A stretch of DNA of 64,000 bases, taken from contig DLGP01000096.1 of NCBI GenBank assembly GCA_002482765.1, forward strand, positions 1-64,000, in the 5' to 3' direction. A program made the translations under genes and the position numbers. This document shows positions 50,469 through 58,618 of the stretch, in pieces; the first letter of the stretch is position 1; each line of letters starts with the position of its first letter. Below the pieces are notes generated by a model. The model worked only from the letters and a program-made list of their open reading frames with translations, was not told the DNA's origin and made no database searches. The stretch is from Alphaproteobacteria bacterium UBA7691 (GTDB lineage: Bacteria; Pseudomonadota; Alphaproteobacteria; Ferrovibrionales; Ferrovibrionaceae).

Positions 50469-50810
50469 ATGCCTCGGACCAAAGCCGACCCGCAAACCAT
50501 TATTGTCGCCAGAGCCAGGCGGAGCCGCGCCGCCAGGAGAAGGCTGCTTGAGAAGGCAGTAAAGCAGCTGAACGATCAACCCAGGATCGCCCTGCAAACC
50601 ATGGGCTACTATGTGGAAGCCACTTGTGGCTTTAAAGGCTTGGCCCAGCAAACCGGGATTCGGAGGGAGCGCCTGGTCCGGATGCTGAGTTCGGCCGGCA
50701 GACCCAGGTTAAGGAATTTCGGGTATACGGATTTAATGGTTGATGGGGCACCTTCACCCCATCAATCTGATACCACCCTCAGATGGTTGATAGATCGACT
50801 CCGTAGTTGA
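50469..50810 (+). CDS. HTH protein, antitoxin-like, 3' end replaced by the ISL3 element
   Basis: A short protein, basic at its N-terminus (MPRTKADPQTIIVARARRSRAARRRLLEKA). VEATCGFKGLAQQTGIRRERLVRMLSSAGRPRLRNFG resembles the HTH of addiction-module antidote (HigA-like) proteins. The frame runs past 50721, where the terminal inverted repeat of the ISL3 element begins, and its last ~30 codons are IS DNA. The original gene was therefore cut by the insertion. The full-length original cannot be recovered from this window. Confidence 0.45.
   Translation: MPRTKADPQTIIVARARRSRAARRRLLEKAVKQLNDQPRIALQTMGYYVEATCGFKGLAQQTGIRRERLVRMLSSAGRPRLRNFGYTDLMVDGAPSPHQSDTTLRWLIDRLRS
50721..50745 (+). repeat. Left terminal inverted repeat of the ISL3 element
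   Basis: GGGTATACGGATTTAATGG plus TTGATG; pairs with 54068-54092 on the other strand with about four mismatches. This is the transposase-proximal end. Confidence 0.8.
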
Positions 50811-52068
50811 GTTCCTCTGCGAAGTCCGGCAGTCCGTAACCGATGGTTTTCTTGTAGAAAGGAGAGACCTTCGCAGTCGGTGCCTTCTTCTTGTGCTTCG
50901 TGGTGTAGAGCATTCGTGCCCGCATCACCTCGAAGGAGTAACCGCGCCCTTCACGGTTCTTGTCCTTGGCCAGTCGGTTGATGGACTCCGTGTAAGCGTT
51001 GGTGACGGGCATGTCCGTCTCGAAGTAGGTCATGGTCTCTTCGCGCCAGTTTCCCACTGCCCTGACCAGATCGCTCCAGACTTCCTTTTGGCCCTTCGGG
51101 ATGGTGGCTATCCACTCGTCCAGGGCGGCTTCTGCCTGGAGCCGTGTGGTGGCGTCCCAGATGCCGTAGAAGCGCTCCTTGTGCTCGTAGGCGGCCAGCA
51201 GTTGCGCGAACGCGCCTGTCCAGGTCTCCATGATGAGGCGCTCCCGGTCTGAGACTTCGTGAGCGCGTTTCAGCAGGATTTTCCGGTCTCCCTTGAGAGT
51301 CCGGCTCTGGGACGGTTTCAGCTCCTTTCTGAGGCCCTTGCGCACTCTCTCTAGGGCATCGTTGGCCATGCGCACCACATGGAACTTATCGACCACGATA
51401 CGGGCCTGGGGCAGCACAGCCTTGACCGCTGCCCGGTAGGGGTTCCACATGTCCATGCTGACGATCTCGACCTTCTGCCGGTCTTTCAGCTTCATCAGGT
51501 AGTTGGTCACCACGTCCTGGCGGCGGGTGGCCAGCAGGTCGAGCAGGGTTCGCTCCTCAATGTTGGTCAGAATGCAGCGGTAGCGCTTGTTCAGGTATAG
51601 CTCGTCAATGCCCAGGATGCGGGGCGTCTCGAAGCGGTGCCAGCGCCCCAGGAACTCGGCGCGGGCGTTGAAGATGTCGCGCACCGTCTTCTCGTCCAGG
51701 CCGGTCTGTGCCGCCACAAAGGTGTAGGGGTGGTTGAAGGATTCCTTCTCCACGTACTCATGCAGCCGCAGTGTCATACGGAATCCGTCCTCCATCTCCG
51801 GTAGCTGGGGCCTGAATGTTGTCTTGCAGGCCCGGCAGGTGTATCGGCGGCGGACCACCCAGAGAGTGACCCGCTTGCCGTGGATGGGCAGATCACGATA
51901 GGGAACGTCACGCTTGCCGAACCGTACGAACTCACCCTGCACGCCGCATTCCTCGCAGGCGATGGGATCGGGCACGTCCACCTGGAAGTGCATTTCGTCG
52001 TCGGTTGATTTGCAGCCCAGTACTTGGTATTGCGGCAGGTGAAGGATGTTGTCGGGAAGTTCGGTCAT
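50779..52068 (-). CDS. tnpA: ISL3-family transposase
   Basis: A 429-residue transposase. The N-terminal zinc-finger part is CEECGVQGEFVRFGKRDVPYRDLPIHGKRVTLWVVRRRYTCRACKTTF (two CxxC pairs). The DDE-type core includes ILGIDELYLNKRYRCILTNIEERTLLDLL (first Asp), VEIVSMDMWNPYRAAVKAVLPQARIVVDKFHVVRMAN (second Asp), and TNAYTESINRLAKDKNREGRGYSFEVMRARML (Glu). It appears full length and intact, so the element may still be mobile or have moved recently. Confidence 0.92.
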   Translation of the reverse strand: MTELPDNILHLPQYQVLGCKSTDDEMHFQVDVPDPIACEECGVQGEFVRFGKRDVPYRDLPIHGKRVTLWVVRRRYTCRACKTTFRPQLPEMEDGFRMTLRLHEYVEKESFNHPYTFVAAQTGLDEKTVRDIFNARAEFLGRWHRFETPRILGIDELYLNKRYRCILTNIEERTLLDLLATRRQDVVTNYLMKLKDRQKVEIVSMDMWNPYRAAVKAVLPQARIVVDKFHVVRMANDALERVRKGLRKELKPSQSRTLKGDRKILLKRAHEVSDRERLIMETWTGAFAQLLAAYEHKERFYGIWDATTRLQAEAALDEWIATIPKGQKEVWSDLVRAVGNWREETMTYFETDMPVTNAYTESINRLAKDKNREGRGYSFEVMRARMLYTTKHKKKAPTAKVSPFYKKTIGYGLPDFAEELNYGVDLSTI

Positions 52069-52089
52069 GGTGTTGTATAGGCGTAGGTG

Positions 52090-52602
52090 TCAGTCAGATC
52101 CATCCGGCTCGGCATTGGTGTTTGCTTTTTTACCCAACAAGCTGCTGGAAACGAAAAGTAAGGCACCGAGGACAATTGCAATATCAGCCAGGTTGAAGGC
52201 CGGCCAATGCCAGTCTCGCCAATAGAAATCAAAGGAATCCACAACATAGCCGCGAAAGACCCGGTCAATCAGGTTGCCCATGGCGCCACCGAGGATAAGA
52301 CTGTAAGCGATGGCTTCTCCTTTATGACGATTTTCAAGGATCAGCTTGATCAGAAAAATCGAGACCACTACCGCGATTCCGATAAAAAAGTAGCGCTGCC
52401 AGCCTCCACCATTCGCAAAAAGACTGAATGCGGCACCGGTGTTCCATAGGTGCACCCAGTTAAAGAACGGGGTCACCGAAACATACTCGCCATAGGCCAT
52501 TGATTGCTGCACCAGCCACTTTACAGCCTGATCAGACGCTGCCAGCAGGCCCGATATGGACAATAGGGCATACGGCGAGAGCTTTTTGCCAATAATGAGC
52601 AT
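52090..52602 (-). CDS. lspA: Lipoprotein signal peptidase (IS passenger)
   Basis: A 170-residue membrane aspartyl protease that removes signal peptides from prolipoproteins. It has four membrane helices with the conserved blocks SDQAVKWLVQQSM, FFNWVHLWNTGAAFSLFA, ILGGAMGNLIDRVFRGYVVDSFDFYW and WPAFNLADIAIVLGALLF. The two catalytic aspartates are in GNLIDR and FNLADI. As a transposon passenger next to metal-efflux genes it is a duplicate of the host enzyme; its benefit to the element is unclear. Confidence 0.9.
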   Translation of the reverse strand: MLIIGKKLSPYALLSISGLLAASDQAVKWLVQQSMAYGEYVSVTPFFNWVHLWNTGAAFSLFANGGGWQRYFFIGIAVVVSIFLIKLILENRHKGEAIAYSLILGGAMGNLIDRVFRGYVVDSFDFYWRDWHWPAFNLADIAIVLGALLFVSSSLLGKKANTNAEPDGSD

Positions 52603-52605
52603 TAT

Positions 52606-53502
52606 TTAACCCTTCAACGCCAAAATGCGTCTGGCACCGTTAAGTACAATGCCCCCCGCGATGGTGCCGATAATCAGATCCGGATAATTGGAACCGGTCC
52701 ACGCGACCAGGGCGCCGGCGGTGATGACCCCCAGGTTGATCACCACGTCGTTGGCCGAGAATATCCAGCTTGCCTTCATGTGCGCCCCGCCTTCCCGATG
52801 TTTGGATATGAGCAGCAGACAACTGGTATTGGCAATCAATGCGACGAATGCGATAGCCATCATCACCAGCGATTCAGGCTCACTACCGAATACAAAGCGT
52901 CTCACCACCTCTACGAGCACGCCCACAGCCAAGATCAGTTGCAGTACACCAGCAAGATGCGCGGCACGTACCTGCATTTTCACGCTATGTCCAACCGCAT
53001 AAAGGGCAAGCCCGTACACCGCCGCATCGGCAAAATTGTCCAGGGATTCTCCAATCAGGCCGGTGGACTGGGCGATCAGACCGGCAGTCATTTCCACCAC
53101 GAACAGAAGTGCATTGATGCCGAGCAACCAGCGCAGGGTCCCGGATTCTTGCTTAGCAGAAGCTGCCGAAAACTCGGCGGCCTTGATGGTCTCCGGATTT
53201 GCAGCGACGGTTTCCTGAAGCGAGGCGCCTAGCCCCAAGGTCTTCAGTTTCGAGGTGACGGGCTCGACCTCGCCGTCATGCACGACCTTCAGCCGGCGGT
53301 TCGACAAGTCGAAGGACAGCGCCCGAATCTCCTCAAAGCCGTTCAGGGCTAGGCGAATCATTCGTTCTTCTGATGGACAGTCCATCTTCGGCACGGCATA
53401 AACACTGACCCATCTCCCTGGCGCCTCGGAGGAGGCCTGTATATCGGTATCCGCTGCGGACGTTGCATCACCGCCACAGGCGCCACCACAGGATTTGCTC
53501 AT
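52606..53502 (-). CDS. Cation diffusion facilitator family transporter (IS passenger)
   Basis: A 298-residue protein. A cysteine-rich N-terminus MSKSCGGACGG and a soluble heavy-metal-associated-like stretch (VSVYAVPKMDCPSEERMIRLALNGFEEIRALSFDLSNRRLKVVHDGEV) are followed by CDF membrane helices with LIGESLDNFADAAVYGLALYAVGHSVKMQ (DxxxD-type metal site) and ASWIFSANDVVINLGVITAGALVAWTGSNYPDLIIG. It should export divalent cations. The upstream divergent MerR gene and operator suggest metal-induced expression. Confidence 0.88.
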   Translation of the reverse strand: MSKSCGGACGGDATSAADTDIQASSEAPGRWVSVYAVPKMDCPSEERMIRLALNGFEEIRALSFDLSNRRLKVVHDGEVEPVTSKLKTLGLGASLQETVAANPETIKAAEFSAASAKQESGTLRWLLGINALLFVVEMTAGLIAQSTGLIGESLDNFADAAVYGLALYAVGHSVKMQVRAAHLAGVLQLILAVGVLVEVVRRFVFGSEPESLVMMAIAFVALIANTSCLLLISKHREGGAHMKASWIFSANDVVINLGVITAGALVAWTGSNYPDLIIGTIAGGIVLNGARRILALKG

Positions 53503-53542
53503 GATACGACTCCACTTGAACAATGTTGTGGTACCATTTAAA

Positions 53543-53566
53543 ACTATAAAGCTACTATAAGGTCAA
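53543..53566. promoter_or_regulatory. MerR-type operator/promoter of the cation-efflux gene
   Basis: Between the divergent merR and transporter genes lies ACTATAAAGCTACTATAAGGTCAA. On the minus strand this reads TTGACC (-35) followed by a TATAGTAGCTTTATAG dyad, the usual arrangement of MerR-family operators sitting between -35 and -10 of the target promoter. Confidence 0.7.
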
Positions 53567-53597
53567 TAGAGTAAAGAATCCGTTGGGGAGGAGGCTG

Positions 53598-54005
53598 ATG
53601 CGCATTGGTCAGTTGGCGCAGTTGGTAGGGGTCGAAACACAGACGATCCGCTTCTATGAACAGCAGGGCTTGTTGCCGCCGCCTGATCGGCAGGACAACG
53701 GTTACCGTGTCTATACCGAGAAGCATGGTGAGGGGCTGGCCTTCATCCGTCGCTGCAGAATCCTGGGCCTGTCACTGGCTGAGATTCACGAACTACAGAG
53801 CTATCAGGACGACCCTCATCAGCCTTGTACCGCCGTCAACGCCTTGCTCGATGATCACATCTCTCATGTGCGGTCGCAGATAACCGCTCTGCAAGCGCTT
53901 GAGAAACAACTCGTTTCACTGAGAGCGAGTTGCAACGATGACCGGGAAGTTGAAGCGTGTGGGGTTCTTGCTGGAATTAGCGAAGGAAACATGCACCAGC
54001 AGTAG
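53598..54005 (+). CDS. MerR-family transcriptional regulator (IS passenger)
   Basis: A 135-residue regulator. The N-terminal winged HTH is MRIGQLAQLVGVETQTIRFYEQQGLLPPPDRQDNGYRVYTEKHGEGLAFIRRCRILGLSLAEI. A dimerisation helix follows, and the C-terminal CNDDREVEACGVLAG has metal-binding cysteines (C-x8-C-type) as in CadR/PbrR/ZntR proteins, together with a Cys near the end of the HTH region (PCTAVNALL). It should sense Cd, Pb or Zn and activate the divergent transporter. ATG 53598 has GGGAGGAGG seven bases upstream. Confidence 0.9.
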   Translation: MRIGQLAQLVGVETQTIRFYEQQGLLPPPDRQDNGYRVYTEKHGEGLAFIRRCRILGLSLAEIHELQSYQDDPHQPCTAVNALLDDHISHVRSQITALQALEKQLVSLRASCNDDREVEACGVLAGISEGNMHQQ

Positions 54006-54067
54006 GTGAAGCATCAACCAGATAATCCGATGAGATGCCGGTCTGTCTCACTCTCATGCAAAGGTAA

Positions 54068-54092
54068 GATCAACCATTTAATCCGCTTACCC
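54068..54092 (-). repeat. Right terminal inverted repeat of the ISL3 element
   Basis: On the minus strand GGGTAAGCGGATTAAATGG plus TTGATC; the partner of 50721-50745. The outer end at 54092 gives a total element length of 3372 bp. Confidence 0.8.
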
Positions 54093-54329
54093 CCTTTTAA
54101 TAAGTGAAAAATCCCCTCTTAATGCTGCATCCAAAAGACGGGCGTATTGCTCTCCGTACGATGGCTCATCAGCCACAGGTATTGGAGAGACATAGCTTGG
54201 TTTGAGCGCGCCCACCGCCATTCGTCGATCCCCCAGAATCACTTGCCCGGCAACCTTTTGGGGGCGCCGGGCAACCTTTACCCGGCCAAAAATGCCACGA
54301 TTCGCAGAGTCTGACAACCTTTTTGGCAT
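54087..54329 (-). CDS. Small basic hypothetical protein at the right edge of the IS
   Basis: An 80-residue frame, MPKRLSDSANRGIFGRVKVARRPQKVAGQV... ending ALRGDFSLIKRG, whose stop codon falls inside the IS inverted repeat, so its last codons may be IS-derived. GGAG lies three bases before ATG 54329. No family is recognised. The frame also carries four AAAGGTTG copies on this strand (CAACCTTT on the other), so it may be a real gene or a chance frame across a repeat array. Confidence 0.35.
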   Translation of the reverse strand: MPKRLSDSANRGIFGRVKVARRPQKVAGQVILGDRRMAVGALKPSYVSPIPVADEPSYGEQYARLLDAALRGDFSLIKRG

Positions 54330-54343
54330 AATCTCCAACCTTT
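54251..54343 (+). repeat. CAACCTTT repeats with about 21-base periodicity
   Basis: CAACCTTT begins at 54251, 54272, 54315 and 54336, that is, spacings of 21, 43 and 21 bases, or two and four helical turns. The third copy is within TGACAACCTTTTTGGCA, similar to TGACAACTTCCGGCA in the repeats at 50272. Protein-binding iterons or a transposon end are possible. Confidence 0.45.
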
Positions 54344-54671
54344 CGTCCTATAGGCTGATGTATAGGAACGGCTGGAAAATCAATAGGTGCCATGCGTATT
54401 TGGGATCACATTCGGGCAGCGTATTTCGGCTCGTACTACGTTGGAAATGCTGCCGTATTTCTCTTTGCCCACAGGGCGTCAGATTGACCCCGACTTCCGC
54501 CAAGAAGGCACAGTTGAGCACCCCCTGAGTTGCTATCTCCGCAGAATATCCCCAGCTTTTTTGGAAGTTAGAAGGGGCTTAATGTCAGCACTTGCACCAG
54601 CGGCGAGGCTACTCACGATCAAGATGATGGCAGCCTTTTGGAGATCTTACGGATCCTTCGTCATCGCAGAC
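54344..54671. other. Region without a supported gene
   Basis: Between the repeats and the PCuAC-like gene no frame has a recognised family. A 31-codon frame at 54392-54487 and a longer one overlapping the end of the minus-strand gene have no supporting features. The sequence lies between the ISL3 element and the Czc operon and probably contains remnants of earlier insertions. Confidence 0.4.
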
Positions 54672-55118
54672 CTAGTTGATCAACTCGAACTTCCCAACTG
54701 TGACCTGAATCCGCTTCTCGCGGCCGTCGGCGAAGTCGAGGCATGCCTCCAGGCTGCCGCCGGCGGCAAGAGGGCGCCGCAGGCGCAACAATCGGACACG
54801 GGCAGTCTCTTCCAGATCCAGGACCTCACCAGGCAGTACCGCCATTGAGCCGATCGGCACGAAGCGACCAGGCGCCACTCTTACCTCGATCTGGCTTGCC
54901 TCAGCCGCGTCGGAATGCAGGCGGATGAACTGCCGCACCGATGCACCATTATTCTCTATGGCAAGCCGGACCAGCGTTTCACCGCCCAGAACGGCCGGTT
55001 CGGCATAGGCATGCTGGATTATCAAGGTTCCGATCTCGTCCTGATGGGCTCGAGCGGCGTCAGGACATAGCGCTAATATGACAAGAGCGACGGCGGTACC
55101 TTTCCCCAAGATATGCAT
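54672..55118 (-). CDS. Periplasmic PCu(A)C-like domain protein
   Basis: About 148 residues. MHILGKGTAVALVILALCPDAARA is a signal peptide. The mature part HQDEIGTLIIQHAYAEPAVLGGETLVRLAIENNGASVRQFIRLHSD ... VLPGEVLDLEETARVRLLRLRRPLAAGGSLEACLDFADG matches the layout of PCu(A)C copper chaperones, but the usual H(M)X10MX21HXM metal ligands are largely missing. It may bind another metal or be structural. ATG 55139, overlapping the previous stop, is an alternative start. It is the last gene of the czc operon. Confidence 0.6.
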   Translation of the reverse strand: MHILGKGTAVALVILALCPDAARAHQDEIGTLIIQHAYAEPAVLGGETLVRLAIENNGASVRQFIRLHSDAAEASQIEVRVAPGRFVPIGSMAVLPGEVLDLEETARVRLLRLRRPLAAGGSLEACLDFADGREKRIQVTVGKFELIN

Positions 55119-55125
55119 CCTGTGG

Positions 55126-55359
55126 CTATTCCATGTCATGGCGCCAGTCATGTCCTTTAAAGCGTGGGTTGATGCTCGGGGCGAAAGAGTGATCCTCATG
55201 TAGCTCCCTGGCGAAGCATTCCTGGAAAGCAGGAGTATCAGGTAGCAACCCCTTGGCTTGGCATCCTTGCCGAATTCCGGCGTGATACTCCCCCTGGGAC
55301 CAACTACACCCACTCAGTAACAGGACCAGAGTCGAGACTGCGAAGAAGCGTTTCTGCAT
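55126..55359 (-). CDS. Small lipoprotein of the czc operon, 77 aa
   Basis: MQKRFFAVSTLVLLLSGCSWSQGEY has a type II signal peptide with lipobox LLSGC, so the mature protein of about 60 residues starts at Cys18. It contains two further cysteines (CQAKGLLPDTPAFQECF), spaced 15 apart. No family is recognised. AGGAG lies seven bases before ATG 55359, overlapping the end of czcA. Its position between the RND pump gene and the PCuAC-like gene suggests a role in metal handling. Confidence 0.6.
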   Translation of the reverse strand: MQKRFFAVSTLVLLLSGCSWSQGEYHAGIRQGCQAKGLLPDTPAFQECFARELHEDHSFAPSINPRFKGHDWRHDME

Positions 55360-55361
55360 GG

Positions 55362-58300
55362 TCATTCTCCTGCTGCGGCATGAGGCTGGTGACTGATGAC
55401 AGGATCAAGTTCATCACCACCGGTCTGCCGCCCAGTACCGAAGCGAGCGTAGAGCGCCGGCAGCACCAGCAAGGTCAGCAACGTCGAGCTGATAAGCCCA
55501 CCTATCACCACAGTGGCGATGGGCTTCTGTACCTCGGCGCCCGTACCCAATGCGATTGCCATCGGTACGAACCCGAGAGAGGCAACCAGTGCTGTGATCA
55601 GCACGGGGCGCAGGCGCGCGACCGCACCGTCAATGACGGCGGCCACCTTGTCGACACCCTCCGCCATCTCCTGCTGGATACGGCTGACCATCACCAGCCC
55701 GTTGAGCACGGCGATGCCAGATAAAGCGATAAAACCGACAATAGCCGAAACCGAAATCGGCATGCCGCGCAATGCCAGAGCCAAAATGCCACCGACCAAG
55801 GCAAAGGGAATGCCGCTATAGACGATTAAGGCATCCCGCACACTGCCTAATGCCATGAACAGGAGGAAGAAGATCGCAGCGAAACAGAGCGGCACGACAA
55901 CGAGCAACCGGTTTTTGGCCGCAATGAGGTTTTCGTACTGCCCACCCCAGGCGATCCAATAACCAGGGGACAGAGACACCCGGGCAGAAATCTGCGCCTG
56001 GGCGTCACGCACCATTGAGCCAATGTCTCGACCGCGAACATTGGCCTGCACCACGACACGGCGCTTGCCATTTTCCCGGCTGATCTGATTCGGTCCTTCG
56101 TTTATCTCGATGTCGGCGAGCTGGCGCAGCGGGATCGTGGCCAGACGGCCGCTGCCAGGCAGTGGCACTGGCAGATTATGCAGCACCTCCAGATTGCTGC
56201 GCACCGGATCAGCCAGACGCACCACGATATCGAAGCGCTTGTCACCTTCGTATAGTGCGCCGGCTTCATGGCCGCCGATCGCCGTGGCAATGACCTGCTG
56301 CACCTGCGACACACTGAGACCACGCCGGGCGATCTCACGCTTTTTCAGCCGGATATTGAGATAGGGCAAGCCGGCCGCCTGCTCCACCTTTACATCGCTG
56401 GCACCGTTAACGCCGCGCAGCACCGCTGCCACTGCGTTAGCGGTCTCAAGCAATGTATCGAAGTCATCGCCATAGACTTTCACGGCAACATCAGAGCGCA
56501 CGCCGGCGATCAGCTCATTGAAACGCATCTGAATTGGCTGCGTGAACTCGTAGTTGTTGCCCGGCACGCGGCCAACGGCTTGCTCGATCTCACGGATCAG
56601 CTGCGCCTTGGTCTTGTCCGGGTTCGGCCATTCTTCCTGCGGCTTCAGGATAATGAAGGTGTCGGACACGTTTGGCGGCATCGGGTCGGATGCCACTTCA
56701 GCCGTACCGGTCTTGGAGAAGACCGTGGCTACCTCCTGGAAGCGCGCCACCGTCTTCTCGACCTGGTTCTGCATGGCAGCGGACTGGTTCAGCGACGTGC
56801 TGGGGATTCGCATGGCATGCATGGCGATATCCTTCTCGTCCAACGTGGGGATGAACTCCTGGCCAAGCTGAGTCAGCAGCAACAGGGAGCCGAAGAAAAG
56901 CGCCGCCGCTAGCGCGGCGATACGGCCTGGAATGCCGACAACACGGTTCAACAGCGCTCCATAGCGATCTTGTGCGGCCGCCATGAAACGGCTCTCCTTC
57001 TCCTTCACTGGGCCTGTGACAAACAAGGCAATCATCGCCGGCACGAAGGTGAGCGACAGCACGAAGGCACAGGCCAAGGCGATGATGACGGTCAGCGCCA
57101 TAGGCTCGAACATCTTGCCTTCCACGCCCGTGAAACTCAGCATGGGCACATAGACGACGATGATGATGGCCTGGCCGAAGACCGACGGCTGTATCATCTC
57201 CTTGGATGCCACCATCACCTCTGTCAGCCGTTCGCGACGAGTTAGCGTCCTGCGCAGCTCATGCTGCTTGTCGGCCAGATGCCGCAGGCAGTTTTCCGTG
57301 ATGATCACGGCGCCATCAACAATAAGGCCGAAATCCAGGGCACCCAGGCTCATCAGATTCGCACTGATGCGTCCCTGCAGCATACCCGTTGCGGTCATCA
57401 GCATAGTGATGGGTATGACCAAAGCCGTGATGATGGCCGCCCGTATATTCCCGAGGAACAGGAACAGGACCACGATCACCAGCAGCGCACCTTCGGCCAG
57501 GTTCTTTTCCACGGTCGCAACGGTGGCATCGACCAGCTTGGTCCGATTCAGGACTGCCGCTGCCTCCACTCCCGCTGGCAGTGACCGGTTTACCTCCGTG
57601 AGTTTCACATGCACCGCATCGGCTACCGTGCGGCTATTGCCGCCGATCAACATCAGAGCGGTGCCGACCACCACCTCCTCGCCCGCCGAACTGGCCGCAC
57701 CGCTGCGCAATTCATGGCCAAGATCGACGGTGGCGACGTCATGCACATAGACCGGCACGCCATCCCTGGTGGCAACCACCACGTTTCCGATATCATCGAC
57801 GCTCTCTAGGCGACCATAGGCGCGGACCACCAAGCCCTCGCCATTCTGCTCCAGGAAACCAGCACCAATGGCGCTGTTATTGCGCTGAATCGAATCAGAC
57901 AGGTCGTTCAGCGTCAGGCCGAAGGCGAGCAACCGGTCGAGTTTCGGCTGTACATGATACTCTTTGACATAGCCGCCAATGGAATCGATACCCGCGACAC
58001 CGGAGACATTACGTAATTGCGGCCGCACCAGCCAATCCTGCACAGTGCGCAAATAGGTGGCGCGCTTCACGTCGGTGTCGAGCTTCTCGCCCTCGACAGT
58101 GATATAGCTGCCGTCCGCCTGCCAGCCGGACTCGCCGCCAATCGTCCCCTTATCCGCCTTGAAACGCACCAGCCACATATAGACTTCGCCAAGGCCCGTG
58201 GAGATCGGGCCCAGCCGTGGCTCAATGCCGCTGGGTAGCAATTCACGCGCCTCAGCCAGGCGCTCCGCCACCTGCTGGCGGGCGAAGTAGATATTCGTCT

Positions 58301-58598
58301 TTTCGCTGAAGATGGCGGTGACCTGGGAGAACCCGTTGCGCGACAGCGAACGGGTTGATTCCAGACCCGGGATGCCGGCCAACGAGTTTTCCAGCGGGTA
58401 GGTTACCTGCTTTTCGATCTCCATAGGCGACAGGGATGGCGCCACAGCATTGATCTGCACCTGGTTGTTGGTGATATCCGGCACAGCATCGATCGGCAGC
58501 TTTAGCAGCGACTGCACACCGAGAATACAGATACCAAGCGTAACGATCAGCACCACTAGGCGCTGCTGAATAGACAGGCGGAGAATTTGTTCAATCAT
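55362..58598 (-). CDS. czcA: CzcA-family heavy-metal RND efflux pump
   Basis: A 1078-residue inner-membrane proton-driven pump, full length for the HME-RND family. It has 12 membrane segments in two repeats, two large periplasmic domains and the proton-relay motif LGALDFGLIVDGAVIITENCLRHL (DFG-x3-DGAVxxxEN, the Zn/Co/Cd subgroup form). The N-terminus MIEQILRLSIQQRLVVLIVTLGI and PIDAVPDITNNQVQINAVAPSLSPMEIEKQVTYPLE are classic CzcA. It works with CzcB and CzcC encoded just upstream. Confidence 0.93.
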   Translation of the reverse strand: MIEQILRLSIQQRLVVLIVTLGICILGVQSLLKLPIDAVPDITNNQVQINAVAPSLSPMEIEKQVTYPLENSLAGIPGLESTRSLSRNGFSQVTAIFSEKTNIYFARQQVAERLAEARELLPSGIEPRLGPISTGLGEVYMWLVRFKADKGTIGGESGWQADGSYITVEGEKLDTDVKRATYLRTVQDWLVRPQLRNVSGVAGIDSIGGYVKEYHVQPKLDRLLAFGLTLNDLSDSIQRNNSAIGAGFLEQNGEGLVVRAYGRLESVDDIGNVVVATRDGVPVYVHDVATVDLGHELRSGAASSAGEEVVVGTALMLIGGNSRTVADAVHVKLTEVNRSLPAGVEAAAVLNRTKLVDATVATVEKNLAEGALLVIVVLFLFLGNIRAAIITALVIPITMLMTATGMLQGRISANLMSLGALDFGLIVDGAVIITENCLRHLADKQHELRRTLTRRERLTEVMVASKEMIQPSVFGQAIIIVVYVPMLSFTGVEGKMFEPMALTVIIALACAFVLSLTFVPAMIALFVTGPVKEKESRFMAAAQDRYGALLNRVVGIPGRIAALAAALFFGSLLLLTQLGQEFIPTLDEKDIAMHAMRIPSTSLNQSAAMQNQVEKTVARFQEVATVFSKTGTAEVASDPMPPNVSDTFIILKPQEEWPNPDKTKAQLIREIEQAVGRVPGNNYEFTQPIQMRFNELIAGVRSDVAVKVYGDDFDTLLETANAVAAVLRGVNGASDVKVEQAAGLPYLNIRLKKREIARRGLSVSQVQQVIATAIGGHEAGALYEGDKRFDIVVRLADPVRSNLEVLHNLPVPLPGSGRLATIPLRQLADIEINEGPNQISRENGKRRVVVQANVRGRDIGSMVRDAQAQISARVSLSPGYWIAWGGQYENLIAAKNRLLVVVPLCFAAIFFLLFMALGSVRDALIVYSGIPFALVGGILALALRGMPISVSAIVGFIALSGIAVLNGLVMVSRIQQEMAEGVDKVAAVIDGAVARLRPVLITALVASLGFVPMAIALGTGAEVQKPIATVVIGGLISSTLLTLLVLPALYARFGTGRQTGGDELDPVISHQPHAAAGE

Positions 58599-58618
58599 GG
58601 CAGGATGCTTTCCCGTGC

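Larger units (their letters stand above)
50721..54092. mobile_element. ISL3-family insertion sequence with passenger genes (ISPpu12-like)
   Basis: A 3372-bp element bounded by imperfect inverted repeats of about 24 bp: left GGGTATACGGATTTAATG..., right (minus strand) GGGTAAGCGGATTAAATG..., matching at all but three or four positions. It encodes an ISL3 transposase, lspA, a cation diffusion facilitator and a MerR regulator, the known ISPpu12 gene set; the length agrees with my recollection of ISPpu12. No flanking target duplication is evident (GGAATTTC against CCTTTTAA), which suggests rearrangement after insertion. Confidence 0.85.

Noticed and set aside
54392..54487. A 31-codon plus-strand frame (MRIWDHIRAAYFGSYYVG...)
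   Set aside because: It is hydrophobic and starts with ATG, but is too short and has no ribosome-binding site or recognisable family; probably a fragment or chance.
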